From Notospermus geniculatus (taxonomy: Eukaryota; Nemertea; Pilidiophora; Heteronemertea; Lineidae): a stretch of DNA of 64,000 nucleotides. The translations under genes were made by a program, and so were the position numbers. Numbering within the stretch: the first letter of the stretch is position 1; each line of letters starts with the position of its first letter. The stretch covers positions 62,001 to 126,000 of the forward strand of contig NMRB01000852.1 in NCBI GenBank assembly GCA_002633025.1. Reading direction: 5' to 3'. The notes under the pieces were generated by a model. The model did not search any database. It saw only the letters and a program-made list of their open reading frames with translations, and was not told the DNA's origin. Positions 48,201-63,200 of this stretch are shown one piece after another.

Positions 48201-51200
48201 ACTACTACGGTACTGCTTCAAAAGCCCATGTAACCATCGAAACTCCAATGGACATTGCCCGGGTGATGAAGATTGACTTTGATCATGCCAAGCGTGGAAA
48301 CAGCCTCACCAGCAACCTCAGGTTCTCAAGGAACAGGAGCCAGACTGCTGCCTTCAACATGGAGGTTGTCATGGACACCATCTACAATGTTGAAGGAACT
48401 GGGAAACTGACAATTAACAGGATGGAGCCCATCTCCTTCAGTGTGAAGTCACTTGCAGCGAAGTCGCCATACAGCGGCCATCTTGAACTGAGCTGGGGCA
48501 GACAACAGAAGATTGGTGTCTACGGTACAGTCGCAAACAGTGCCAACGCCGTTGATACCTCTGTTACCTTTACCAGTCCATTTGAATACTTTAAAAAGAT
48601 TGCAATGAAGGTGAACCACAAGACCGAAGGAGTTGCCGTCATCACTGCTGCCACAGTTGAGTACCAGCCAGAGAAGGTCATCACCCTCTCCACCAAGTTT
48701 GACAACAGCAACAAGTACACAGGACGCATCGCACTCAGTACACCCTGGAAGCCACTACAGAGGATGTCAGTGTCGTATGAACATGATGGATCGGCAAAGT
48801 CCTTCGACCACATGCACAGCATTGAATACCAAGGATGGGATTCAGACATTGCCATGACCAACACCATGAACTTCCACAGCACTCAACACGTCACTGGCAG
48901 CATGCACTTCACAAGTCCCTTCGAAATGTTCAGAAACACCAAGGTTAACTTCGTCCACAGAGAAGAGAGGTCCGCATACACCACCAATGTTGATATTGAA
49001 TTGGAAGAGGGCAGGAAGATTGAGATTACCAGCATCTTGGAGAAATCTGACAGCCCAAAATACACCATGACCGTGAAGTCTCCATATGAGTACCTCCGAT
49101 CCATGAATGTCAATTTTGAACACAATGGCCAATTCCCCTACACTACCACCACGGGTAGGTTCGAGATGCAGAACAGATATGTGCGTGTCTCCGCCGTTGG
49201 AGATGTCAAGATCCAGGGACTGGACTCCATCTCTGCAAGCCTTCGTCTGATTACACCCATCAAGTATTACGAGCATATGTTCCTGAGCCTTACTCATGGC
49301 AAGGTGCGTGGGGAATGGCGAAGTGCCCTTGAGGGTCAACTGGACACGAAAAGGAAAATGAGCATCAAGACAACGTTCAGCATGGAGAACAAAGTTGAAG
49401 GCGGCGTCACTGTCACCATTCCACAGGTTGGCTTGGAAAAACTTCATGCCAGTTTCGAACACCAAGGATCCATGACTGTGTTTACACTGAAACCCAAGTT
49501 TGAGATGAAATGGCTTGGTGAGAGGACCAAGTTGGAAGGGGAACTCCAGGTCAATGGTATAAATGATATGAGCTTGACTGTCGACGGTGATACGCCATTC
49601 GCAGGCCACCAGACCATCGCCCTGACTGCAAGGCACAGCACCAGTGGACCAGTCAGAACCTTCACTGTTACCATGGACACGCCAACAGGGAAATCCGAGT
49701 TCATCAAGAAGACCACAGTCGATCCTAACTACAAAGTTGAGGTAGAGATCAGAACTCCATACAAATTCCTACAAAGCATGGACTTTATCATGGAACACAC
49801 TGCTCGCAGCAAGGCTGACTTCCACAACAAGATTGGCTTCAACTATGTCAACCTCCTGACCCGCATTGTGATGACCAATGAACTGACCGTCAATAACTTT
49901 GACCTGATCGATAACAAATTCCACTTGACAAGCCCAATCAAACATTTGGAAGTTGTCAATGCGGCCTTCAGCAATCGCCGTCAGAATGACAAATACACCA
50001 CAATTGTTGATGTTGAATATTCTCCAAGGAAGCAGATCCTCCTGAAGTCCACTGTTGACCTTGATGCACAGTCTCTTGACATGTCCCTGAAGACTCCCTT
50101 CCAGAAGATGCAAGATCTGGTCATGAAGATCCAACACCAAGGTACCAACAACGGAGCCTTCACCAACAAAGTCTTGATGACCCTGAACAGGGAACAAGTC
50201 ATCAACAGTGACCTCTGGGTGAATGGCCTATCAGCAATCCGTGGAAAGACTGAGGTCTATGACTACATCTTCACCATTGGTCACCGCGTCACTTCAGCCA
50301 TGATTGACACCAAAATGACACTAAGGGACATTGGAGAGTTAGTGCTGAGCCATGAAGTTGCCCATGGAAGTTACAACGGCAGAGTGTCCCTCGACCTACA
50401 ACCACAAACTGACATCAAATTGTTTAAGTCTCTTGCAGCTTCCTACGAACACTCTTTCACCCATGGTACAGAGACTGTTGCCCATGTTGCCTATGAAAGT
50501 CCGCTACTTGGAAAGAACACTGCTGATGTTAGCCTGAAGATCAATGGACTCGATATGGTTGCTGGTAGCCTGCACGTAAAGATTCCATGGGTTATAGACA
50601 TAGAAACGATCGTCGACCACAAAACACTGAGAAGCGGGCCATACCAGACTAACATCAACGTCATCTCTAGGAACAAGAAGCTTGGTGAACTGAAGAGCAC
50701 AATTGACCTCTCTAATCCACTCGACATTGACATTGCTCTTAACACACTCTGGGACGCCATGAAGACGATGACAATCAAGATCGACCATTCTGGTAGACAG
50801 ACCTCCTTCGCAAACACCGCCAGAATCACGATGACCTCTTCGACTGATAGGTTTTCCTTGGACAGTTCCCTCACTGCCCGTGGACTTGATGCACTCACAG
50901 GACGAATGCACATCAGGAGCTCTGTCTATGATGACATTACTGTTCGAATCAACCATAGCCAGAGGGGACAGACCAAGGTTGCAGATGCTGCCATCGAATT
51001 GACACCAACCAAGAAGATTGAATTCAGCGTAGAGTACAAGCACCAGGATGACATTTCAGCCAAAGCTACATTCCAAACCCCATGGGAAATGATGAAGAAT
51101 GTTGCATTCGAACTTGACGTGGCTGAGGATCTCCTGAACACAAGGATGTTGATGCGTCACAATAAGTTCGACGAACCTATCACATTTATGTATGAGCTGA

Positions 51201-54200
51201 AGGCTGAGGACGATATGGAAGGCAAGATGGTCTTCACCAGTGGATGTCCCGTCCTGAAGCGCATCGAAATGAGTGGGAAGGTCAAGATTGATGGTGACCA
51301 CTACCTCACGGAGGGTTCTATGACCTGGATGGACCAGACCATGTACTTCACCAGCGATGTTGCAGTGCACAGCCTCAACAGTATGAGCGGCCGAGTCACA
51401 CTGAAGAGTCCCATCAGATATCTGTCAGATGTCGTGATCAACTTCGAACATCACGGTGATATGTCCGCCTTCCACACCAAAGCTGATGTCAATTTCAACA
51501 ATGGCAAGATCCAGATGGAAGCTAGATGGAAAGCAGCTGACAAGATTGAAGGCTCCCTCGAACTTCAGACCCCATTCATGGATATGATAAAGTTTGGCGT
51601 AAGCCACAACAGTCCAAGTGACAGAAAGTATGACACCAAACTCAGCGTTGCCTATGGAGCCAAAGAGGTTTCTGTTGAGAGTCTAATGTCCATCTACAGC
51701 TTGTCCAGCTTTGACGGTTCAATCACGCTGAGGATTCCATGCCCCAGAGTGCCGTACATTAAAACTTCATTCGCCCATCATGGAAGCCTAAGCAACTTCC
51801 GTAATAGCATCTCCATTGAAACTCCCAGTGGTGCCGTCCGTGCCAGTAGCAGCTTTCACCTTGATGATGCCATTGATGCCAGTGTGAAGATCGAGACCCC
51901 ATGGGGTCCTCTCGCTAGGGTCATCCTGGGAGTAAGACACACTGGGGGACTCTCAAAAGGCCAAACGACCGTAACTGTTCAGTCTAACCACTTTGGTGAA
52001 ATGGAGCTGACCAGCAAATGGTCTCGGTCGCCAATGGAGGTGGCGATTAGCCTTGATCTTCCTTCATATGAGAAGATGTCAGTTGCCTTCGAATACGACA
52101 AGGTGCGTGATACCCACGCAGTAGAATTCGGGGCTCGCTATGGCCCCAAAGCAGTCATTTACCAGCAAAAATTCACCGTCAATGCTCTGAATGACCTCAG
52201 CACAGAGATGTCGATCAAGACACCATGGAAGTTCTCTTCCATCACGTTCAGCCACACACACTCCGGGGACATGAAGAAGTTCACCACTTTGACTACCTTC
52301 GAGACCAACGTGTATGGGAAGATGGAGTTGGCCACCGAGATGAAGGCGAGCCCAGTGCAGTTCACAGTGAATCTGAAGACGCCGTGGACTGGAATCCAAG
52401 ATGTGAATGCCAAATTCACCCACCAGGGTGACCTCGCCGCCTTCAAAACTTCCTTGAATGTGAAAGCAGAGGGCGAGAAGATTGCTGCCATCTCTGCTGA
52501 CTGGACCATGTCACCTATTGCTGCCAAGATCGTGTTTGACACTGCCTTCTGTAATGTGGTGAAGGCTGGCTTCTCTCACGATAACCAGAAACCAGTCTAC
52601 AAGACGAATGCTGAATTTGCCTATGGTCCTCACAAATCAACAGTTGCTTCTATCGTCACAGTAAGAAGCATGAATGACATCGAGCTTGAGGTATCAACCA
52701 CAACTCCATTCGAAGTCGCACGTGAGAGCAAGGTATCCTACAGCCACCGTGGTAATGCTGCTGCATTTGCAGCCACCATGACTGTTGACAACAACACAGG
52801 TTACAAAGTGCATGCAAATGGTGAATGGAACATGGATGGAAACCAGATAAACGGCAAGCTGACATTGAGAGCACCTTTCCTGGATCCCACTGTGGTACAG
52901 TTCAAGTTTGTCCCAACGCAGCTGTCTCAAAAGGTTGCCTTCGAAAGTGAGGCGTCAGTTTCTGTTGGTGGCAAGGTAGTTGGCATCACAACTACCGTCG
53001 ACTTCATCAGCATCTCAGCTTTTGATGTGGTTATCGGCGTGAGGACACCACTTCCAGCATACCCGAGCTTGCAGATGACCATCAAGCACCGTAACAACAA
53101 CTACCAGTCCTTGAACACAAACATTGAAATTGACTGCACCAATTCTGGCAAATCAGTCATGATTATCCAGTGGAATGCAGGGACAGTGACTACCGCCAAA
53201 CTAGTTTTGGACACTCCATACTTCCCCAAAGTGGTCGCTGAAGTCAAACACGATATCCAAGGTACCAGAAACTACAAGACTGATGTTGCAGCCAGCTACG
53301 GAGCCCTTGCATATGCTCTCAACAGCAACATGAACGTCTACGACCCGAAGGACATCTCCATCAATGCTGATCTGAAGACTCATCTCCAGGACTTCCGCAT
53401 GGAATTTGCACATAACGGTGATCTTGACGAGTTCAATACCGTGATGAAATTGGACAAAGAGGGTGAAGTTTTCGTTCACACCACAGTCGAAAGGAAGCAA
53501 CTCAACGGGAATGTCCAAATTACAACTGCCTTTGAAGGATACAGAACACTGAGTGCTGTTCTGACTAAAATAAGGCGCGGTGGATTCACCGTCGTCTTGG
53601 CAAAGGAACGACAAGAAATCAAAGTAACAGCAGAAGAAGCAGAAATCAGAGTTGAAACACCGTTCACAGGCTTCGAAAGAATGCATGCTAAATTTGACCT
53701 CAAAGGCTTCCTAACAAGTGGTCCACTGATTGCATCTGTCCATGTTATGTACATGACCGGCAAAGAGATTGCTCTCATTGTCAGAATGGAGGAGGGAAAA
53801 GCACTGAAGACGACTGTTACACTTAAAACGCCATTTGAAGGAGCTGAGAACACCGAACTTGCCTTCCATATTGATACTAATAGTAGACTGAGAAACGATT
53901 TTGTCACCAACGCCAGGCTCACTTACATGCGTGGCCAAGTAATTGCATTCAACATGAAGTTTCTGTTGGAACCTGAGAAGGTTGAGTTCACCGCTGGTCT
54001 TGAAACACCATTCAAGGGAGCTGAGAAATCTGACTTCATCCTTACCCACGACGGAACTGTCCAGAACTTCGATACCAAAGTAAAGCTGACCTACATGAGG
54101 GATCAAGTTATTGATGGTAATGTGCACTTCTCCATGGGTAACAAGATTGAACTCACTGCTTCCCTGAAGACGCCATTCGACGGTGCAGAAATGTCAAAAC

Positions 54201-57200
54201 TCTCCTTCACTCATGATGGCGGCCTTGAGAACTTCAACACCAAGGCCAAGGTCACTTACATGAGAAACCAAGTTATTGAGGCCAACGTGGTGTTCTCAAT
54301 GGGCGACAGGATCGAACTCACGGCAACCTTGAGGACCCCCTTCACTGGTGCTGAAATGTCCGAAGTGGTCGTCACTCATGAAGGTGAGCTCACCAACTTC
54401 AACACCGATGCCAAGGTCACCTATATGAGGAACCAAGTCATTGAAGGCAACATGAGATTCACTATGGGTAACAAGATCGAATTCACAGCTATGCTGAAGA
54501 CTCCATTCATGAATGCAGAGATGTCCCAGCTATCACTGACCCATGAGGGATCAAGCCAGTACTTCAGGACCCATGCCAGACTTGTCTACATGAGCAACCA
54601 GGTTATCGAGGGGAAGATGCAGTTCGCTATGGATGAGAAGCTCGAACTAACAGCTACTCTGGAAACTCCATTTGCTGGTGCTGAAATGTCAGAGTTGACA
54701 CTCACCCATGAGGGTCACGTGAAGAACTTCAACACGCATGCCAAGCTGACCTACATGAGAAGCCAGACCATCGAAAGTAATGTTCACTTCTCCTTGGGCC
54801 GCAACCTCAAACTGACCGCAGATCTCAAGACTCCCTTCAGTGGCGCTGAGCACTCCCGCTTCAGCTTCAGCCAGGGCACCAACCTAATAACCTTCAACAC
54901 CATTGCAAAACTGCACATCAAGAACCAGGAATATCTCTTTGACATGTACTTCAATCGTGCTTACATGATCCAGCTCAATGCCAACTTGAAGACCCCGTTT
55001 GAGAACATGGAAAAGACTGCAGTTGCCTTTAGCTACGAGGGATGGTCGAACAGGGCTAATGCCACGGTGAGGTACATGAAAGACCAGGTCATTGAATACA
55101 GCATGCAGATGAAGGACGATGCATTTGCCGCCACTCTGAAGTCCCCCTTCAGTGGCGCTGAATTCACACAGCTGCAGATCAAGTACCGTGCGGAAAGCAT
55201 CGAGAGTTTCTCCACCAAGTTGAAACTGACATACATGAAGGACCAAGTCATTGAATACGACATGAAGATGAGCTCTGGTGACAAGTACGAATTCACAGCA
55301 AGCTTGAAGACTCCCTTCAGCGGTGCAGAAAGGTCGGTCCTTACTGCGACCCACAAGGGAACAATCACCAGCTTCCACACCGGTGTAAAACTGAACTACC
55401 AGACGAACAAGGTCATTTCAGCCACGACTACTTTCTCCATGGATGACAACATCGCCGTTTTTGCCCAGCTTCGCACACCATTCACTGGGTTCGAGACTAC
55501 AGAGCTCAGCATCACCCATCACAACGGATACGACTCATTCAACACAGAGATTAAGTTTGAATACATGCCGTACAAACGCATCGAGGGCAGACTTGACTAC
55601 AGCTTCGGCCACCACAATCATCTTGAGATTACCGCCAATTTGAAAACTCCATTCACCAACGCCAGACACAGTGTCTTCATCCTGAAACACAAGGGAGGGT
55701 TGAACAACTTCAATACCAATGCCAAACTCACCTACTCTGAGCAGGAGATCAAAGCAAAGTTGAACTTCAAGAACATCGACCTGAGACAACTTGAGGTGTC
55801 TGCAGAAGTGACGACCCCATTCCAGGGAGCCGAGAAGATGGGTGCCATATACACACACAGTGGTGATGCCAGCCAGTTCGAATGCACTGCAGCCGTTGAG
55901 TACAACGACATGAAGCCGATGACCGGGAACCTGAAGTTCCGCCAGAGCGACGCCATTGAGGTCACTGCCGAAGTCACCACACCTTTTGTCTCCGCCAAGA
56001 CGATGACGCTGAAGTTCAACCATGGAGGTTCTCTGAGCAGATTCAGGCAGAACGGTGAATTCACAATTGGACAGAATTGGGCCTGGACTTACAAGGTTGG
56101 GTTCTCCAATGAGGATCTTCACACTATCACCCTTACAGGTGAGCTGAACACACCAATGTGGTGGTTGAGCAAGGGGACGATGAAGGCGAACTATGAGAAT
56201 GACCGCCACATCCGAAGCTCCTTAACCGTCTTCCACAACTACCAGTATCACCCTGAGTACCCCGACACCCTTGAAGCCGATGGTCACACGGAAATTTTCT
56301 CCCTGTCTGTCAACCATGAACGCACCCAAGAAGGATTCCGATCCAATCATGCCGTCACTGTCTACGAAAACAAATTCTCCATTGATAGTGTCGCTAGTCT
56401 CAGCGATGAGATTTCTGGTTCACTCTCCATCGAGATTCCCCGCACAACATTTGTCTTGACTCACACTGGCACTTTGGAGGACTTAAAGACCAAGGCTACA
56501 CTCACCTACGACAGGGAAGAGTACCTGACCGAGGCTGAATTCAAGTTGGCAGACATGAGAACCATGTTGAAAGTTACTGCTCCAACTGGAAGGATCGAAA
56601 TCAACCATGCTGGTTTCCCTACGCAGTTTGCCAACAAGATGATTGCTGTTTGCGCCAAGACGGGCACCTACCAAATGACAACTAACTTCAACCTTGAGAC
56701 TGCCATGGCTTCAATGGAGATCACCTCCCCAGGAATGAATGTAGAAGCAAGCCACAAGACCGAGGATTCAGGCTTTGTCACGAAGCTTATAGCAGTGTGC
56801 AAGACATCTGGCCGCTACTTGGCAGAGGCCAATTTCAACAAGAACACAATGGCTGCTAATCTTAACATCAACACTCCTTATGGAAATGCCGCAGTCATAC
56901 ACGCTGGCAGGATCCAAAATTTCGAGACCAGGTCCACCGTCAATGTCTACTCATATGGCGCTTTCAACGTTGAAGCCAAGTTCAATCTGAGGGACATGGA
57001 GGGACAGTTCACTGTTACAACTCCATACGGCAATGTCAAGATCTCCCACAGTGGACAAATTGCAAGGTTCACCACCCGAGCAAACGCATCCGTCCTTAGT
57101 AAAGACTATGGTTTTGAGTTCAGGTACAACAAGGATGCTCACTCATGGATCGGGAAGATGAACACCCCATATTGCACGTGGACAGGAAACTGGGTTGGTC

Positions 57201-60200
57201 CTCTTACAAATTTCAAGTACAACGTTGTCGGCGCTGACGGCCAAGGAAATGGCAAGCACACCATGGAAGTCAGCTTCAAAATGGACAGGAAAATTACCGG
57301 TTCGTTCCTCTACAAGGCCCCAATAAAGTACCTTGAGAACATCGCCCTCTCATTCAGCCACCACGGCGACTTCAGGCACTTTGAAACCGACGCTAGTGTC
57401 AGCTGGACGACAACGGATACCATCGCAGCTCACGTGGATTTCAGACGCAGCAGACGAAACATTGTTGGAAGTGCCAAGCTCGAGACACCATTCACCGAAC
57501 GATTTGCTTTGACTGCCCGCCACCAGGGACAACTGACAGAATTCACCTCCAGCATCACCGCTGATTATGGCAGCAAGAAAGGTCAAGCCACGGTCCAATG
57601 CAATCAGAATTCGGCACTGATCTCTTTGAAGACTCCATTCAAATATTTTGAATCCCTCAGCGCTAGCCTCAAGAAGACTGGCACCAATGGTTACCATGCT
57701 GAAGTCTCCTGGGCACCAAGGAAGAAAATCATGGCTGATGTCACTTACACGTTGGATGGGACGTACTCTGCTGCTGCCGCCACTGGTAGCTTCATGATCA
57801 CTACTCCATTCGGCCTTGTCCAGTCCCTCTCAATCGAATTCGAGCACCGTCACTCCCTCTTCTCCTACTTGAAGAACATCATGAAGATTGAATTGAACGC
57901 CGAAACCTGCTGGGATACCAAGGCTGAGATCCGCATTGCTGCTGATCGTGTCAACATCCAGGCCGCCATGACCATCCCTCATCCAACGACCGCCAGCGTG
58001 AAGATGTTCAACTCGGAGAAAGAGAAGACTGCTGACATCGATGTTGAAGTTAACGGCGTTAAAGTCTACCTGAATGCTTTCCACAAGGATGAGAGCAGCT
58101 ATTACCGTGTCAAGCGTGATAGCAGCATCAAACTGATCGTGCCAGCACGTACCATGGCTCTCACTTCAGCTTACGATAGCAGCCGCTACCAGAGCAACCA
58201 CAAGGTCGAAATCACCCTTGACCAAGAAAGAGGCAAGAAGGTCACTTACGAAGGCACTTTCGCCGATCGCTCCCGCAGCTACCAGAAACACTATGAGGGC
58301 ACGGTCAAGCTGACGACTCCACTCCGAACCCTGAAGACCACAGTCACGCACATCGAATCCAGCAACAACTTCAACACGAAAACTGTAATGATGTGGGATG
58401 CAGACCGTGACCAGGACAAGAAGATGGAGGTCGACACTGTCTATGAGAAGAGTGGAAAGAAGCACATCGTTGCTGTTACTTTGAAGCACCCACGCCTCAT
58501 AAAGGTAAGGCAACAGCAACCTTAGCTGGATTTCATGCTTCACCCACAGGTTTTGGTACAATTAGAAAATCTACATGCGATAGGATCTGATAGTCAATGA
58601 TCACGAAGGGAATCATCTAGTCAAAACTAACATTGCCTTTTTCTCTTTTTTTCAGGACATCAGCCTCCGTGGAGAGATCACCATCAACAAGGACAACTTT
58701 ATCTACGCCGGAAAGACCCAGCTTCAGTACTCATCTGACCCCAGCGACATGCTGACACTCTCAGGAAAGGTCAATGATGAATCACACGGCCGCCGCCAGA
58801 ACTACTCCATGTCCATGCAGGTGTCCCATCCCAAGAGTCTCATCGATGTTGACATGAGCTCCCACATTGGAAACACTGACAGTAAAATGTCAGCTGGCAT
58901 GGAGATGAAGTATCTGACTGCCCGTAGATCTCGCGAGAACTTCCTCCTCCGTGGAGAAATTGACAAGCTGAGGAAGTCGATCAGTATGAAGGTAAGCAAA
59001 TCTTTGGAGCATTCGTCTTTCTTTTTCTATTTGGTCAAGTCTGGCGCGACATCTTCGGAATGCCCAGGCCCAGATCCCAGCCTTTATAGGCTAGTGATTA
59101 GCGAGTGGGATTAATCGTCCTGGCTCTTCAGTCCATCGCATGGGACAGTAAGCCATGGTGCCTTGTACCTTGTGTCTTTGCCAGGGCAAGTAAAAAGACC
59201 CCATGAGGAACATGAGGAGCTTGAGAGGGCCTCTTCCGTACTTACCAGGGCCAATAATGCTGTGCCTGGTGGAAAAATCAGATACAAGATACCTAGATCC
59301 CATTATCGACTTAATCTATTGGTAAAAGAATCTTGCATCTGTCTTACAGCTGAGGACGCCAATGAAGAAGGTCGCCGTCAATGGTGGAATGACACAGAGA
59401 CGTGGCATCATCAACCTGTTCATGACCAACACCATGGACAGCACCCCGTACCGCCACACTCTCGAAATCAACACCAAGATGCCCTCGTTCTCCCTGAAGA
59501 CCACCTTCGCCCCCGGCAAGATGTACTCGCTCGCTGGAACCGCCAACACGACCACCGCCAAGATTGAGGCAAACCGCATCTACGGCCAACGAATCACCAC
59601 CGATGGTCTTGCATCAGTTAACCTGAACGGCAGCAAGGTCCTGTACACTCGTCTCCACTGGGCACCATCTCTGATGAACGACGTCGAGGAATACGCCACG
59701 GAGACTTTCACAAAGGCCAAGACGACTGTGACCAAGACTGTAGACGAGATCCTCGCAGCCCTCACCAATGAATGGAACCAGCATTCCAACGTGATCAGCA
59801 ACTCCATCCCTGATGTTGCAGCCGTGTCCAGTTACATCACTGAGGAAGCTGACTCCTTCAAGTCTGATGCCGAGAGGATCAAGAATGAATGGGACAACAT
59901 GTACAACAGGAATGAGTTCTTCGTGAGGAACATTGATGAATACATGACTACTGTCATCAACTACATCCAGTAAGTTGGAAATCTTAGCCCTTCTCACATT
60001 ATCATGCACCTTTGTGTGATTGCACTCGAACCTACCGATGTTCAGCTGCTTACACTGGTTGCTACCAGCTATAAATCCAGTATGTGCGACATCAAAAGAG
60101 CACAACCACGGCACTGTCACCAACCAAGTTCGGGAAATCCATTGTTTTATGACAGTTAACTAACCATTATCTGTATATTCTTTCAGGGAGAAGGTGACGC

Positions 60201-63200
60201 TCCTCCAGTTCCAAATGAGACGCCTTGCTGCAGAATGGGGTCGCTACTACCAGACAAAGATGGCCATGTACCGGCGTTTTTGGGACGAACAGATGGGAAA
60301 ACTGGAGGAAACCATTGCCGCCATTATCCTGAAATTCCGCCCAGCCTGGCAGAGCTATGCCTACGCACTGATCCGCTCGTACCAAGAGACCAGTCAGAAA
60401 CTCCGCCACCGATTCGAAGAAACAATGGAAAGCATGAACGAAATCAAGGCATCCTTCGTAAACTACATGGATGACAAATTTGACTTCATCTCATACAAAA
60501 TGGAGCCATATTTTGCCAAATTTGGTGACGTGCAAGAGACCCTTCGTTACTACCTCCTTTCAGAGAAGCAGAAGACCTATTTGGATCTTGCGAAGCAACG
60601 TATTGTGTCGTTCTTCGAGAATGTGAGAGACGAGTACAAGCAGTGGAAAATTGCCGCCACTGACAGAACCAAGCAATTGATCACCGAAGCCAAAAAGCAG
60701 ATCAAATACAACCTCGGTCAGATCCTTGGACACGAGTACAGCCAGTTGGTGATTGACATCGCTCAACAGGCAGTCGTCGATATGAAGAAGGCTTACAGCG
60801 ATTACGAAATCGAGAGTCGCTTGAAGGATCTTCTAAAGGGAACATATTACAAGCTGGATGACTACGCAAGGAAGCAGGTCAAGACTCTCATCAAGAACTA
60901 CATGCGGATTGGAGAGAGCCGGTTCACCGTTTTTGAACCCAATCAGGGAAGGATCGAGGCCAAGATCTTCCTGCCTCTGGAGATCAAGTCACTTGATCAG
61001 TTGCCTGATCTCAAGTTCGCTGAAATCAAAGCCGAGATCGAGAAGCTTTACGCCCAATACAAGCCAAGCTCCGATTTCTGCATCTGGGACTTCTACTACA
61101 AGTACAAGCCGACATCAGATGTGATGAACTGGATCCCACCATTCAAAGGTAAGCACTAAGTATCTTTATGAACACCACGAGAGGCAGAAAAAGAAGGGCC
61201 CTGGTCAAGAGGGAGCAAGATACGAGATCGAACTCATGAACAATTCATGCAGATTTTCCAGTAAATCTTGTGTATGGCATTTGGGACGATTGTACATGTA
61301 TCTCACCGTTCTCTCCTTTTCATTACAGCTCACGCCACCCTTGCTCACGGCAAACATTTCACAACTTTCGATGGCACCACTTTCGATTTTGCTGGCACCT
61401 GCAGCTATCTGCTCGCCCGTGACTTTGGCGATGCCAACTTCACAGCCATTGTCAACTACAAGGACGGCAAGACTGAGTCATACACAATCTACAGCAACAA
61501 GAAGAAGATAGAACTCTTCCCTGACTTCAAGGTAAATGGTAGCATAGTGTAGCCCAACATTCAAAGTGTGTTGCCCCGAACTCACATCGGTTAATTCCTC
61601 CAAGTGAGGACTAAACGTCTCTTGTAACACTCTCGTGTTGATCATTGTATTAGTTTCGTATGTATGAGAGGGGGATGTCAAACTCCTCCCGAGACACAAA
61701 TCGAATCTTTCAGAACAGCAAACAATTGTATTTAAAGGGTCAGCAATGCAGACATCTTTTCCTTTTTTATCATTAATTATGTGGCTATTCAATTTCTCGT
61801 TACAGGTAATGGTGGATGATGCCAGAACTGAGATGCCTTTCGAATACAAGAACACCACCATCACACGTGACGAATCAACCATAACCGTTGCCAACACCAA
61901 GGGCTTCGTGTTTACCTTCGACACTGACAAGGAAATCGTCAACCTTGACATCTCTGGGTGGTACTTCGGAAGAACTGGTGGACTCTTTGGTCTCTATGAC
62001 AACGAACCAAGCAACGATTTCATCTTGCCATCTCACAAGATTGCAACTGAACTCCAGGAGTTCACACTCGCCTGGGAGGTTTCCCCCTACTGTCGCGGTT
62101 CACGCAACCTTGCCAGGACCTCTGCAACCAAACCAGGCAGTGCAGTCGAAACAGCCTGCAAGAAGTTTTTCGAGAGTGGGAGGTCACCATTGAGGCCATG
62201 CTTCAGCGTCGTTCCAGTCCAGACATACTACAGGACATGCATCAGTGACTTGGAGCAGGACTTCAGCCGAAAGGCACCTGAGCAGAAGGCATGCAAGATC
62301 ATCGACACTTATGTTGCTAAGTGCAGAAAGGCTGAGGTTCACATCAAAGCACCGGAAATGTGCAGTAAGTGTCACTAAACTAAAGCCAGTAAACTGCTCT
62401 TAGGTCTCCTTATTTTATTGGAAGAAAGTAGAGTACACATTGCCTTATTTGTTCTGAAGATTTACTCAATATTATCTTGCTATCTTTACAGCTACATGCC
62501 CAACTCCAAGCGGTGGTCTCATGTATCCAGGCCAGAATGTCACATTCAACGCACCAGATGAACCAAACACCAACTCCGCTGATGTCATCTTTGTTGTCGA
62601 GGAGAAAGAATGCAACAGAGCAGTCGCCCCCAAGTTGTCTGACCTTGCTCTCAAGGTGGAGAAGTCTCTCAAGCTCAAAGGTGCGTACAGAATAGCTCAG
62701 ACTCCTAGTTGTCATATCATGCTTCGTGCTTGCTTCACCAATAGACAACTTACAGTGACTCGGTCTGCCAATGACACAATGCATCCTATTACCTGAAGAG
62801 CATGCACATTTCCATTTCCTACGATTTTAGCACACGAACGAGTCGATTACGTGTTGTAACCTTTTCTTAATTCACTTTCCAGGCATGAACAACAACCGAT
62901 TTGCCGTGGTTGGTTTCGGTGGTCATGATGTTCACAACAACCCCCACCCACACACAATGGAGGACCAGATTTTCAACGATGCTCGCAAGATGAACCTCAT
63001 TGAACTTGACTTCCACGCAGAGGGCAGCAACAAGGACCTCCTCAGCGCCGTTAGCTACGCCGCCAAGTTTGACTTCCGTGCTGGTGTCTCCAAGTCCATC
63101 GTCCTCATCCCATGCTCAAGCTGCGAGGAGAGGTCAACTTCATACAAACAGCTGTACAACCAACTGAAAGCACAAGACATCGTCCTCCACATCATGATGG

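Noticed and set aside
48842-49636. A 264-codon minus-strand ORF, and many other long antisense ORFs across 45-58 kb
   Set aside because: They are the antisense of exon 14, kept open by its codon bias; they have no splice context, promoter or recognisable domains.
53750-56065. Possible CRISPR-like or satellite array because of the regular 165-nt period
   Set aside because: The repeats are in-frame protein modules in the middle of a coding exon; there are no spacers of constant length between conserved palindromic repeats.
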